Positions 16,422-25,256 of a stretch of 33,567 nt of DNA are shown one piece after another. The notes under the pieces are model-generated. The model had not been told where the DNA came from. It saw only the letters and a list, made by a program, of their open reading frames with translations, and ran no database searches. The stretch spans positions 4,732,582 to 4,766,148 of the forward strand of contig CP070811.1 in assembly GCA_020343875.1 (NCBI GenBank), given 5' to 3'. The translations under genes and the position numbers were made by a program. Position 1 is the first letter of the stretch; each line of letters begins with the position of its first letter. This DNA is from Anaerolineales bacterium (GTDB taxonomy: Bacteria > Chloroflexota > Anaerolineae > 4572-78 > NAK82).

Positions 16422-18898
16422 TCAGCGTCACTTTCCGGTGAGTTGCTCACATGACCATTACGCAATGCAATGTTTAGGACTTCCTCCACCCGATCCACCA
16501 GCGCAAACTCCATTTCATCACGCACATCATGTGGCAGGTCATCCAGGTCTTTCTCGTTGCGCTTGGGGATAACCACCGTGCGCAATCCAGCCCGGTGCGC
16601 AGCCAGTACCTTCTCTTTGATCCCTCCCACCGGAAGCACCTGACCTCGCAAAGTAATCTCCCCAGTCATACCGACGTCGGCCCGGACCAGGCGCCCAGAC
16701 AACAGCGATGCCAGCGCGGTGGCAATGGCCACTCCCGCTGAGGGGCCATCCTTAGGCACTGCCCCGGCTGGCACATGGATGTGAATGTCGATAACATTAA
16801 AGAAGTCTTCGTCAAACCCCAGGTTGTCCGCCTGCGAGCGGACGTAACTCAGGGCTGCCTGGGCCGATTCCTTCATCACGTCGCCCAGTTGCCCGGTGAT
16901 GGTAAGGCCTTTCTGGCCCGGCATTTTAGTGGCTTCGATGAACAAGATATCGCCCCCTACGGCAGTCACCGACAGCCCAGTAGCAACGCCGGGCAAGTCG
17001 CAGCGCTCAGCTGCCTCGAAAAAGTAGGTAGGTTTGCCCAGGTATTCAGATACCTGGTCTGGCTCAACTGCCACTGTCTCGGAATCACCCTCCGCAACCG
17101 AGGTAGCCACCTTACGGCAAACGGCGCCAATCTGTCGTTCTAGGCTACGGACACCGGCCTCGCGCGTGTAATCGCGGATGATGGTACGAAGTGCCTCATC
17201 GCTAAAAGAAATCTCCGACGCCCGCAAGCCATTCTCCCGGATTTGCCTTGGGACGAGGTATCCCTTAGCAATGTTTACCTTTTCCTCTTCGGTATAACCA
17301 GATAGGTACAAGATCTCCATGCGATCGCGCAAGGGCCCAGGGATGGTGTCCAGGATGTTAGCTGTGGTGATGAACATCACCTGACTCAAATCAAAAGGCA
17401 CATCCAGATAATGATCGCGGAACTCCCGATTTTGCTCTGGGTCGAGCACCTCCAAAAGGGCCGAGGAGGGATCTCCACGCCAGTCGGCTCCAATCTTGTC
17501 CACCTCATCCAGCATAATCACTGGATTCTTGGCTCCGCCACGCCGGATGGTTTGGATGATGCGCCCTGGCATAGCACCGATGTAGGTACGCCGATGGCCG
17601 CGAATCTCGGCTTCATCGCGCACGCCTCCCAGACTCATGCGGATGAACTTGCGCCCGAGTGCCCGAGCGATGGACTGTCCCAAAGAGGTCTTCCCCACCC
17701 CGGGCGGTCCCACAAAGCAGAGGATGACCCCTTCTCGTTCGCGGCGAATAACGTCCTGCACGTACACTTCGTCCTGCTCTCGTTCCGCGACTCGCTCAAG
17801 GCGCAGCTTTCGTACTGACAGGTATTCCAGGATACGCTCTTTAATCTTATCCAAGTCGAAATGATCTTCATCAAGAACCTGGCGGGCATGGGCGATATCA
17901 AGGACGTCTTCAGTGGTCACCGCCCATGGCAATGCGGTCAACCAGTCCAGGTAGGTACGGATCACCCCATACTCAGCAGCCGCTGCAGGCAGCTTCTCCA
18001 GGCGGCTCAGTTCGCGCAATGCTTCTTTCTCCGCCTCCTCAGGCATGCCCGCTTCAGCAATCTTGGTGCGCAGCTCGTCGATCTCCATCTGCTGCTCATC
18101 GCCTTCACCTAGTTCCCGCTGGATAGCCTTAAGTTGTTCGCGCAGAAAGTACTCGCGCTGCATCTTCTCCATCTCTGACTGGGCCTCACTCTGAATCTTC
18201 TTGCCCAGTTCCAGCACTTCCAGCTCTCGAGTGAGAATGTTGGTTAGTCTACGCAACTTGTCAACTACCTGATTCAGCTCGAGAATCTCTTGCGCATCCT
18301 GAAGATCCATACGCATACTGGTTGCGATCAGATACACCAACTGGCGCGGGTCGTCGGTGCCCGCAGCCGCCATCATCAACTCATCGGGCAGATGCGGAAC
18401 CAAAGCCACCAGGCGGCCAAAAAGATCCACCACGTTACGCATGAGCGCCTCGGCTTCGACGTTCCCCTCTTCGGGCAAGCCATCAGGGATCTCCGACACT
18501 TTGGCCTTGAGGTAAGGCCCATCGGTCACCCATTCGTCAAGATGAATGCGCTCCACGCCTTGCACAATGATGCGCATGGTGCCATCAGGCGACTTGATGA
18601 GCCGGTGGATAAGAGCCATTGTGCCCACTTGATACACCTCGTCAGGGGCTGGCTCGTCTATCTCGGGATCCTTCGACGCAACCAGACCGACTAGCCGATC
18701 ACCTACAACCACATCATCAACCAGCCGCACGGAGCGGGGCTGGCCCACTGTAAGTGGAAGGACCATCAAGGGATAGACAACCACTCCTCGCAGCGGGAGG
18801 ATGGGAAGTTCCTCCGGGGTCGCCGGGGACGGCGATGAGCCATTCTTTTCACTTGTAGCTACTTGCTTATCGGGATCACCCATGCCCACAGTCGGCAT
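16418..18898 (-). CDS. lon: ATP-dependent protease Lon
   Basis: An 826-aa LonA-type protease: N-terminal substrate-binding domain (from about 30, [17 protein letters not shown]), a coiled-coil region, an AAA+ module with Walker [10 protein letters not shown] (K403) and Walker [11 protein letters not shown], and the C-terminal protease domain with catalytic S720 (PKDGPSAG) and K763 (GGIKEK). Ser-Lys spacing of 43 is that of E. coli Lon. I place the start at the ATG at 18898 because AAGGAG lies 8 bases upstream; the open frame extends 8 codons further, to ATG-ATG at 18922, but without a good site. It lies 112 bp after the small heat-shock gene and overlaps the receiver gene downstream. Confidence 0.97.
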   Translation of the reverse strand: MPTVGMGDPDKQVATSEKNGSSPSPATPEELPILPLRGVVVYPLMVLPLTVGQPRSVRLVDDVVVGDRLVGLVASKDPEIDEPAPDEVYQVGTMALIHRLIKSPDGTMRIIVQGVERIHLDEWVTDGPYLKAKVSEIPDGLPEEGNVEAEALMRNVVDLFGRLVALVPHLPDELMMAAAGTDDPRQLVYLIATSMRMDLQDAQEILELNQVVDKLRRLTNILTRELEVLELGKKIQSEAQSEMEKMQREYFLREQLKAIQRELGEGDEQQMEIDELRTKIAEAGMPEEAEKEALRELSRLEKLPAAAAEYGVIRTYLDWLTALPWAVTTEDVLDIAHARQVLDEDHFDLDKIKERILEYLSVRKLRLERVAEREQDEVYVQDVIRREREGVILCFVGPPGVGKTSLGQSIARALGRKFIRMSLGGVRDEAEIRGHRRTYIGAMPGRIIQTIRRGGAKNPVIMLDEVDKIGADWRGDPSSALLEVLDPEQNREFRDHYLDVPFDLSQVMFITTANILDTIPGPLRDRMEILYLSGYTEEEKVNIAKGYLVPRQIRENGLRASEISFSDEALRTIIRDYTREAGVRSLERQIGAVCRKVATSVAEGDSETVAVEPDQVSEYLGKPTYFFEAAERCDLPGVATGLSVTAVGGDILFIEATKMPGQKGLTITGQLGDVMKESAQAALSYVRSQADNLGFDEDFFNVIDIHIHVPAGAVPKDGPSAGVAIATALASLLSGRLVRADVGMTGEITLRGQVLPVGGIKEKVLAAHRAGLRTVVIPKRNEKDLDDLPHDVRDEMEFALVDRVEEVLNIALRNGHVSNSPESDAE

Positions 18899-19010
18899 TT
18901 GAGAGTCTCCTTGTGGCATCATGCATTTTCAATCTATCAGCTATGGTAAAGCTTAGGCCATTCTTCGCCGGGTGATATTACCAGAAGTCTGGCCGCCCAC
19001 AGCAGGCTGG

Positions 19011-19439
19011 TTACTCGCGGCTGATGGTAACACGATGAGCCCTTGCCCTTGGAAGAGTCACCCGCAAAAAGCCATCCCTGTAGGAAGCCTCGATACCATC
19101 CACATCAATTGCCTCGGACACGTAGACTTCAGTCCGAAACTCACCATAGGGTATCTCCATCTGGTGATACCCCAGCTTTGCTGACGGGTCGCGACGGACG
19201 CCAGCAACAACCAGATTGTGGTCGGCAAAGGTTATAGTAAAGTCGTCTTCAGCCATGCCGGCCACCTCGACTTTGACCACAATGTTAGCGTCTGTCTCAA
19301 ACACATCCGTCGGTGGACGCCAAACCTGTCCATGATTAGACAGAATCCACTGACTGTTCGCCATACCCGTCAAGAACTGGCCGGTTTCCAGAAACCGACG
19401 TCTCGACTTGTCTGCTCGACCCTGATATTTGCCAGCCAT
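19011..19439 (-). CDS. Small heat-shock protein (Hsp20/alpha-crystallin)
   Basis: A 142-aa chaperone with an alpha-crystallin domain at about 38-140: PPTDVFETDANIVVKVEVAG at the front, then GIEASYRDGFLRVTLPRA. Hsp20 proteins form oligomers that hold unfolding proteins. The frame is open back to a TTG at 19472, but AGGAGT (19446-19451) placed 6-7 bases before the ATG at 19439 marks the real start. Together with lon it forms a protein-quality-control pair, with a strong promoter about 50 bases upstream. Confidence 0.95.
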   Translation of the reverse strand: MAGKYQGRADKSRRRFLETGQFLTGMANSQWILSNHGQVWRPPTDVFETDANIVVKVEVAGMAEDDFTITFADHNLVVAGVRRDPSAKLGYHQMEIPYGEFRTEVYVSEAIDVDGIEASYRDGFLRVTLPRARAHRVTISRE

Positions 19440-19485
19440 CGCTTTACTCCTGTCGCAAACCCAACTAATCAAATCTATCTGCTAA

Positions 19486-19515
19486 ATTATACCATAGTCC
19501 GAGACGAGAATACAA
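19486..19515 (-). promoter_or_regulatory. Predicted promoter of the hsp20-lon-receiver operon
   Basis: Minus strand: TTGTAT (19515-19510), an 18-bp spacer, then TGG and a perfect TATAAT (19491-19486). It is a sigma-70-type extended -10 promoter; I see no CIRCE-type inverted repeat next to it. Confidence 0.75.
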
Positions 19516-19604
19516 CTTGACGACGGGACACCTCTTCCCAGTGCACACGGGCGCGCAAGGAGGGGAATATGGCAGACTGCCGGGTAAGCCCCGTCCCCAG
19601 TCGC

Positions 19605-19628
19605 AAAAGGCCGCTTCTCAAGGCGGCC
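19605..19628 (-). terminator. Rho-independent terminator downstream of the GAF gene
   Basis: Minus-strand hairpin GGCCGC / GCGGCC with an 8-nt loop followed by TTTT, about 95 bases after the GAF gene stop. It separates that gene from the hsp20-lon operon. Confidence 0.65.
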
Positions 19629-19722
19629 CTAATCCTAATGCACTATTTCCGTATGCGCCCACGCTCAGCGGGCACAGATTTGCTCGGCCTGGTCTGTGGA
19701 TCGGCTGGGAGCAATTGGGGAT

Positions 19723-20352
19723 CTACTGAGGTTGGGCTTCTTCGACTTCAAGCCGCGACCGCATGTCATCCAGGGCAGTAGCAGCTACGTGAGCCAAGAT
19801 GGAGAGCAAAGTGGCATCGGTCTCGATAAACTTGTTTCCGTTATACTTGTTAAGCAACTCTATCACTCCCACCAGCTTGCCCCGTGTAATCATCGGCACG
19901 CATAAAATGGAGCGAGTGACAAAGCCAAACGCCTCGTCAATTTGCGGAGAAAAGCGCCAATCCTGGCGAGGATTATTGACGATGAGCGGTTCGCCTTCGG
20001 TAGCAACCCAGCCGGCAATGCCGATGTCGCCGCCTATTCGATAGCCTCGTAGCTCGCCCTGGATATCACCGTGGACTACGGCAAAGACTAATTCGTCAGT
20101 CTCTTCGTCCAACAGCAACAAAGAGCCATCCTCTGCCCTGAGAACAACCATCGCATTGTAGAGGATCTGATCGAGCAAGTCCAGTAAATTCTCTTCAGAC
20201 ATAATCCGTTGGGCAGCCCAGTAAAGGTCTTCCAAAGCATCTATGTAGCGATGAAGTGCCTGATTCTCCTCCTGCAATGCCTTGTTCTCATCCTGCAAAC
20301 GGGCGTTTTCCTGTTGCAGGAACCGCATCGGCTGCACAGTAGATGTACTCAT
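19723..20352 (-). CDS. GAF-domain protein with N-terminal coiled coil
   Basis: A 209-aa cytoplasmic protein. Residues about 10-40 form a heptad-rich coiled coil (QQENARLQDENKALQEENQA), likely for dimerisation. The rest, about 45-195, is one GAF domain: a DLLDQILYNAMVVL helix, DGSLLLLDEE and ILCVPMITRGKLVGVIELLN. GAF domains bind small ligands, including cyclic nucleotides, haem or bilins; no conserved ligand residue such as a bilin Cys is obvious. No catalytic output is attached. A GGAGGG lies just upstream of the ATG. Divergent from hisG. Confidence 0.92.
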   Translation of the reverse strand: MSTSTVQPMRFLQQENARLQDENKALQEENQALHRYIDALEDLYWAAQRIMSEENLLDLLDQILYNAMVVLRAEDGSLLLLDEETDELVFAVVHGDIQGELRGYRIGGDIGIAGWVATEGEPLIVNNPRQDWRFSPQIDEAFGFVTRSILCVPMITRGKLVGVIELLNKYNGNKFIETDATLLSILAHVAATALDDMRSRLEVEEAQPQ

Positions 20353-20401
20353 CGTGCCCTCCTGCTACTCAAAACGGATGCTACACTGCCGGCATAACCC
20401 T

Positions 20402-20430
20402 AGTATACCAGGTATTAACGTAAGATTCAA
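20402..20430 (-). promoter_or_regulatory. Predicted promoter of the GAF-domain gene
   Basis: Minus strand TTGAAT (20430-20425), 17-bp spacer, TGG-TATACT (20407-20402). The gene starts about 50 bases downstream. Confidence 0.75.
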
Positions 20431-20478
20431 CCCCCAATCTCTTCAGATTTGGCCCCTGCCGCTTGCGCCCGGATCCCA

Positions 20479-20507
20479 TTGACACCCCCCGTCATACGAT
20501 GTACAAT
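20479..20507 (+). promoter_or_regulatory. Predicted promoter of hisG
   Basis: Perfect TTGACA (20479-20484), 17-bp spacer, TACAAT (20502-20507). Transcription would start near 20513, leaving a very short leader (about 15 nt) before the ATG at 20529 or about 30 nt before the ATG at 20544. Confidence 0.75.
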
Positions 20508-20528
20508 CTTGCTAGCCTGATTCCCTAG

Positions 20529-21578
20529 ATGAAAGTAATTCCTATGCCTGCAAACACTCATGCCACCCAGCACAAAATCCGATTGGCTCTAGCCAGCAAA
20601 GGTCGTATGGAAACAGAAACCCTGGCGTTTCTCGATCATTGCGGACTACACGTGACCCAGCCCAATCCCAGGCAATACATTGCCGCGATGCCGGCCATCC
20701 CGGAGCTAGAGGTGTGGTTTCAGCGATCATCGGACATCGTGCGCAAAGTGCGCTACGGCGATGTCAGCTTGGGCATCACCGGCTTTGACAGCGTCGCCGA
20801 GTATGGGGGAGATGGCGACGAAGTCATTGTGCTGCACGATAGGTTAGGCTTTGGCGGGTGCCAGTTGGTGCTGGCCATCCCCGACGAATGGGATGCCGTG
20901 ACCTCGGTTGACGATCTGGTCCTGGTAGCCCGCCAACGAGCTACCCAAGGCCATCCTCTGCGAATTGGCACAAAGTACGAGGGATTAGTCACCCAATTTT
21001 TGGCCGAACAGGGGATAGAACCGCACCAACTCATCCGGGCCGAGGGCGCGCTGGAAGCCGGCCCGCATATGGGCTACGTAGATCTGATTGCCGACCTGAC
21101 CGCTACTGGCACGACCCTGCGCGAGAATCGCCTGAAGCAGATCGAGGGAGGTACGCTGCTGAACTCCGAAGCCTGTCTCATTGGCAACCGCTACGCGCTC
21201 AAGAACCAGGCCCAAGTCCTGACGGTCGCCAAACAGCTCCTAGAATTCTTCGAGGCTCACCTGCGCGCCACCGGGTTCCACGCCATTATCGCCAATATTC
21301 AGGGTATATCCCCGGAAGCCGTAGCCCAAAAGGTTCTCTCCCAACCCGATTTGGCTGGCCTACAAGGTCCCACCATCGGCCCTGTCTATTTGCGCGACCC
21401 AAATGCTCGCGACTGGTACGCCATCAGCATTATCGTTCGTAAGCAGCGGCTGGTGCAGGCCGTTGAGCAGTTACGCGCTATCGGCGGCAGCGGCGTGGTC
21501 GTTACCCCGGCCACGTACATCTTCGAGGACGAACCCGGAACGTATCACAAGTTACTGGCGGAGCTTGGACTCGAATAG
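20529..21578 (+). CDS. hisG: ATP phosphoribosyltransferase (long form)
   Basis: A 349-aa HisG, the enzyme condensing ATP with PRPP in the first step of histidine synthesis. The catalytic part is at about 15-255 (IRLALASKGRM, DVSLGITGFDS, the PRPP-binding-type VDLIADLTATGTTLRENRL). A C-terminal ACT-like regulatory domain (about 265-349) makes it the long form, which works without HisZ and is usually inhibited by histidine. ATG at 20544 is an alternative start; neither has a strong ribosome-binding site and the leader is short. No other his gene is in the window. Its last 27 bp overlap the convergent open frame ending at 21552. Confidence 0.95.
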   Translation: MKVIPMPANTHATQHKIRLALASKGRMETETLAFLDHCGLHVTQPNPRQYIAAMPAIPELEVWFQRSSDIVRKVRYGDVSLGITGFDSVAEYGGDGDEVIVLHDRLGFGGCQLVLAIPDEWDAVTSVDDLVLVARQRATQGHPLRIGTKYEGLVTQFLAEQGIEPHQLIRAEGALEAGPHMGYVDLIADLTATGTTLRENRLKQIEGGTLLNSEACLIGNRYALKNQAQVLTVAKQLLEFFEAHLRATGFHAIIANIQGISPEAVAQKVLSQPDLAGLQGPTIGPVYLRDPNARDWYAISIIVRKQRLVQAVEQLRAIGGSGVVVTPATYIFEDEPGTYHKLLAELGLE

Positions 21579-22445
21579 TAAATACGTTGCACAGATAAGC
21601 ACCCCAACCCCCGACCCGTGGAGAGCTCGGTCAGGATAAACTAAACAGAAGCCTCTCCAAAAATCTCGGAGAGGCTGATTGATGCCACTACTTTTCCGCT
21701 GTTGGCCAAGATGGTAGTAGAACCACATCTTCTCTTCCGCATCGATTTCAACCTTAAAAAGCTCTGAGGCCTGCCGACCTTGGGGATCCAACAGCACCAG
21801 CGACCAAGTGCCAGTATCATAGAAGGGTGCCTCGAAGACCAGGTTCCCCTCTTGAACCGTAAATGCGCCCTTGGGTCCGCTAGCTTTGCACAGATAATTG
21901 CATGAGGGTTCACTCTGATGACCGGCGCCTGTCGGGCGGTGGTTTCCGACTATGCGGTAGCCAGGCAACAAAACGTTACCGCTGGTTACCTTGGCCAATA
22001 TAACAAAAAAGTGGTTATCAGTCTCGTAAGCCACAGGCTCCCCAATCAGTCTAAAGGGATAGCGCGAGGTGGGCGTGGGCGGGGGAGACGTCGGCCTGGC
22101 AGAACCACCGCTACCCCTTCTTGTGGGAGTAGGGGTGCTGGTTGGGGTTGATGTGGGTCCAGGTGTTTGGGAAGGGGTAGGGGTAGCCGTGTCGTGCACC
22201 ACAAGAGTGTAAGTTGAAGTAGGATAAGGTGTGTCGGTGGAAATTGGGTTGAAGGTGGCAGTAGGGACGGGTGTCCAAGTAGCTGGAAGTGTAGAGCTGG
22301 CGGGAAGATCTGATCCTGGCTGTTCGACGACAGCAGGAGCAGGGGAAGATACCAGCAGAGGACGGATGGTGACAGCTGCAACCCCAAACACGATGCACAC
22401 CATGATCGCCAAAACCACCAGTACGAGAATCTGGCCCTGTGTCAT
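21552..22445 (-). CDS. Membrane-anchored protein with Thr/Pro-rich stalk, family unrecognised
   Basis: A 297-aa protein: an N-terminal signal anchor (about 5-32), a low-complexity Thr/Pro/Ser linker (about 35-125) and an extracytoplasmic domain of about 130-250 containing two Cys (CNYLC) and a GTWSLVLLDPQG motif. An AGGG lies 7 bases before the ATG. The linker resembles those of other surface proteins in this window. The last about 45 residues are odd: they read through a terminator-like hairpin (21650-21676) and overlap hisG. In another frame a TAG at 21688-21690 lies just before that hairpin, which suggests a shifted or lost original stop. I cannot name its function. Confidence 0.75.
   Translation of the reverse strand: MTQGQILVLVVLAIMVCIVFGVAAVTIRPLLVSSPAPAVVEQPGSDLPASSTLPATWTPVPTATFNPISTDTPYPTSTYTLVVHDTATPTPSQTPGPTSTPTSTPTPTRRGSGGSARPTSPPPTPTSRYPFRLIGEPVAYETDNHFFVILAKVTSGNVLLPGYRIVGNHRPTGAGHQSEPSCNYLCKASGPKGAFTVQEGNLVFEAPFYDTGTWSLVLLDPQGRQASELFKVEIDAEEKMWFYYHLGQQRKSSGINQPLRDFWRGFCLVYPDRALHGSGVGVLICATYLLFESKLRQ
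21650..21676 (-). terminator. Terminator-like hairpin inside the 3' part of the stalk-protein frame
   Basis: A 9-bp perfect stem (AGCCTCTCC with GGAGAGGCT) and a 9-nt loop. On the minus strand it is followed by a T-rich tail (TCTGTTTAGTTT). It lies between the convergent hisG and stalk-protein genes. Confidence 0.6.
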
Positions 22446-22662
22446 AAGCTTACCCTGTCATACCCAGAGCACCTGGGAGCAGGTTGCTCCCTGAGAAGAA
22501 TCTCATGGGACAGGTGCAACATGTCCCCCAATTCCGCCAGAGATTTCACGTGCAGGCATTATCAAGGAACTTTTATGTCAAAGTCATCTTGATTATACCA
22601 ATCTTTCGAAACTTTGCAACATCTGCTTGTGCCCTTTATTCTCCAAGGGGGCCTTGCGTTAT

Positions 22663-23616
22663 CTATCGCTTGCCGCTAGCCAGCTCCCATACCTGGTGAT
22701 AGGCAGACAGCCGCTGTTCTAACGAGTCCTGGCTTTGGGATTGGCGGGCTCGGCGCATCTCGGCTCGCAAGCCCAGCCGCACCAACAGGCGAGCGGCCTG
22801 GTTGAAAACGAGTCCATAGTGCTTATCGAACAGGCGGAACCGGCTGCGCCATAGAGCAACAAACATCTCATCCCGGAACTGGCGTGTACTGCCCCCCGCA
22901 TGGTGCACGATTTGGGCCTTTGGGGCGCAATAAATGTCCCAGCCAGATCTTTTGGCCCGAATACACCAGTCGATCTCTTCAGCATACATGAAGAATCTTT
23001 CGTCCATGAAGCCAACCTGCCGAATAACTTCAGCCCGAGTCATCATGGCCGCACCCAATGGATGATCCACAGCAAAGGGACGGCCGGCCCGATAAAGCGC
23101 ATATGGATAACGCCCATTAAGCGATGAGTCGAGGAAACGAGCGGGCCAAGGGAAGAAATCGAACCAGATTTGCCACAATGTAGGGAAGCGAAAGGCACTG
23201 TGTTGAAAACGACCTTCAGGATAGACGAGACTCGCGCCTACGACGCCCGCTTGCTCTACAGTGCGTAATACATTGGCCATTTGTACCAAGGCGTCCTCTT
23301 GCACCTCAGTGTCGGGGTTGAGGAAGAGAACAAGGCTGGGACGGAGATCAGAAGCCGCCCCGAAGCCCAATTCACGCAATGCGGCATTGTTGCCACCGGC
23401 AAAGCCCAAGTTTCGCTTAAGGGCCAGCAGATGGGTTTGCGGGAACTCAGCCCGCACCATATCAGGGCTGCCGTCAGACGAGGCGTTGTCCACTACCCAG
23501 ACCTGCGCGTCAGAGGAAGCCCGCCCGGCGTACACTGAAGCCAGGCAGGCACGCAACATGTCGCAGGTATTATAACTTACGATGATAACGATTAGATCAA
23601 AATAAGAACTACTCAT
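22663..23616 (-). CDS. Family 2 glycosyltransferase (rhamnosyltransferase-like)
   Basis: A 317-aa GT-A-fold enzyme. It opens with VIIVSYNTCDMLRACLASV, then VWVVDNASSDGSPDMV, LKRNLGFAGGNNAAL and the DxD-containing LFLNPDTEV, followed by GAAMMTRAEV and DERFFMYAEEIDWCIRAKR, all typical of GT2 enzymes that add rhamnose or related sugars to cell-surface glycans. It is cytoplasmic with no membrane helix. It lies 217 bp upstream of the stalk-protein gene on the same strand. The sugar and acceptor are unknown. Confidence 0.93.
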   Translation of the reverse strand: MSSSYFDLIVIIVSYNTCDMLRACLASVYAGRASSDAQVWVVDNASSDGSPDMVRAEFPQTHLLALKRNLGFAGGNNAALRELGFGAASDLRPSLVLFLNPDTEVQEDALVQMANVLRTVEQAGVVGASLVYPEGRFQHSAFRFPTLWQIWFDFFPWPARFLDSSLNGRYPYALYRAGRPFAVDHPLGAAMMTRAEVIRQVGFMDERFFMYAEEIDWCIRAKRSGWDIYCAPKAQIVHHAGGSTRQFRDEMFVALWRSRFRLFDKHYGLVFNQAARLLVRLGLRAEMRRARQSQSQDSLEQRLSAYHQVWELASGKR

Positions 23617-23798
23617 CAGCCTATCAGCATGGCATTGAATCGACTGGCGCTCTGTGGAAGCTGATTGGGTGAACTCATGCTTCCCTAAGAGCAGCAGTTT
23701 CTCCGTTCGAATCTGGCTTCAGACGACCAGCCCAGGCATATTCACTATACAACAGATTCGAGGAAACTTCAACGATTGCGCACATCTTTTCCAAAACA

Positions 23799-23828
23799 TT
23801 GACATAAGCCGCTTATTTGTGGTATACT
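23799..23828 (+). promoter_or_regulatory. Predicted promoter of the sorting-signal surface protein
   Basis: Perfect TTGACA (23799-23804), 18-bp spacer, TGG-TATACT (23823-23828). The gene starts about 60 bases downstream. Confidence 0.8.
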
Positions 23829-23888
23829 AAACACGTGCCATACCGCAAGCCTTAGTTGGTCCTGCCAAGCCGCCGGGAGGTGCTGCCA

Positions 23889-24932
23889 ATGAGTACACTA
23901 AGCGAACGCTGGAGGAATTCGTCAAGAGCCTTCCGTGTCTTCTTTGTGCTACTTCTATCTATTCTCCTGCTGTTGCTGTGTTTGTTGGCTTTTGTTACAT
24001 ATCTATGGCCTATCATCAGCCCGACGCCCGCGCCAGCACCCATAGCAACCACACCGCCCCCAACCACGGCAGCTCCTACAGAGATAGCTGCCCTAACAAC
24101 TACTCCGCCCTCGACTCCAACGGGCACACCCGTAGTTACGGAATCCCCTGCGGAGGCAGGGACTGTTACGGCGACCAGCACTCCCACTCCCATCACACCT
24201 ACCGTCACCATCACAGCTACGGCAACGCCCACGTGCGTGATTGAGATTCACAACGTGATGCGTAACGGGAACTTCGAAGAAGGCTTCCAGTCCGACGAGC
24301 TAGGTAACTACTGGAATGGCTTCCATAACGGAAATGCCGCCTTTAGCTTCCACATTGACGACTGGCCGCTGGTGGTGGTGGAAGGGGAGCACACGCAGCT
24401 CATTGAGATCAAAGATGCGGTACAACCCAATCGTTATTTTGGAATCTACCAGACAGCGGAGGTCATTCCTGGCGAGGTCTATACCTTCTCTATGCGAGGC
24501 CTGGTGCGTACGAATATTGGTGACGTGGAGAAGACCAGCTATGGTTACCGACTGCAGGTAGGTTTCGATCTAAGCGGCGGCCAGGATTGGCAAGAGGTAG
24601 AAAACTGGGTCGAACTACCTTGGGATGAGCAGTTGCGGCTTCAAGATAGTTTCCGCTTTGACACATACACTACCACACTCACTGCCGAAAGCGACACATT
24701 GACCGTCTTCGTTCGCGCCTGGAAAAAGTGGGCCGACTCCGGAGAAGGGGATTATGATGTAGATGACATCCAGCTTGTTGGGCTGGCCTGTGTCACGCCG
24801 CCGGCTCCGGCCGTCCCCGTCACTGGCGCGTCTACGGCCATCTTGGACAATGTCCGGGTATGGGCCACCATTGCATTGCTGCTACTGCTGCTCGGTGGCG
24901 CGGCCTGGAGATTTGGATGGAAGAGAACTTAG
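23889..24932 (+). CDS. Secreted surface protein with C-terminal VPVTG sorting-like signal
   Basis: A 347-aa protein. It has a cytoplasmic basic N-terminus and a hydrophobic helix (about 18-42), a Thr/Pro-rich stalk (about 45-115), a beta-rich domain (about 120-305) that begins IEIHNVMRNGNFEEGF and has the look of a carbohydrate-binding-type jelly roll, and a C-terminal VPVTG-hydrophobic helix-WKRT tail. That last arrangement is like a sortase sorting signal. The frame is open back to TTG 23856, but GGGAGG 8 bases before the ATG at 23889 marks the start. A sortase gene follows on the same strand 324 bp later, which supports a substrate-enzyme pair; the pairing and the carbohydrate-binding call are inference. 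Confidence 0.85.
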   Translation: MSTLSERWRNSSRAFRVFFVLLLSILLLLLCLLAFVTYLWPIISPTPAPAPIATTPPPTTAAPTEIAALTTTPPSTPTGTPVVTESPAEAGTVTATSTPTPITPTVTITATATPTCVIEIHNVMRNGNFEEGFQSDELGNYWNGFHNGNAAFSFHIDDWPLVVVEGEHTQLIEIKDAVQPNRYFGIYQTAEVIPGEVYTFSMRGLVRTNIGDVEKTSYGYRLQVGFDLSGGQDWQEVENWVELPWDEQLRLQDSFRFDTYTTTLTAESDTLTVFVRAWKKWADSGEGDYDVDDIQLVGLACVTPPAPAVPVTGASTAILDNVRVWATIALLLLLLGGAAWRFGWKRT

Positions 24933-25129
24933 AAAACCCGATATGAAGATATCGCCTTCAATGAACCTTCACATGTGTACGGCGATGCATCCCTGAGCGT
25001 CAGTGGCAGGCTGCACACACTGGCCAGCAACGCGGTAGGGTTGCCATTGACGGTAGACGCTGCTGGAAGTTGGTTTTCAAGTCGATTGAGTTGTGATACC
25101 TGTTCGTGTGCCTCACACTTGCTGTCTTT

Positions 25130-25151
25130 GGGGCCAGCCTGAGCTGGCCCC
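25130..25151 (+). terminator. Strong hairpin between the surface protein and sortase genes
   Basis: A 9-bp perfect stem GGGGCCAGC / GCTGGCCCC with a CTGA loop, about 200 bases after the surface-protein stop and just upstream of the sortase promoter. No clear T-run follows (TTATGACT), so it may be a weak terminator. The rest of the gap 24933-25256 shows no gene. Confidence 0.5.
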
Positions 25152-25183
25152 TTATGACTCAGGTGGATGGTACTTTAGTTTGA

Positions 25184-25212
25184 TTGACAAACTGCAATCA
25201 CCCTATTATAGT
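25184..25212 (+). promoter_or_regulatory. Predicted promoter of the sortase gene
   Basis: Perfect TTGACA (25184-25189), 17-bp spacer, TATAGT (25207-25212), about 45 bases before the ATG. The sortase can thus be expressed apart from its neighbour. Confidence 0.75.
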
Positions 25213-25256
25213 GTTTTACACTGCCTGATCTATCTCCACAGAAGTGGACTTCAAGT

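Noticed and set aside
23700..23720. tRNA-like GTTCGAATC
   Set aside because: The stem on either side does not pair and there is no cloverleaf on either strand.
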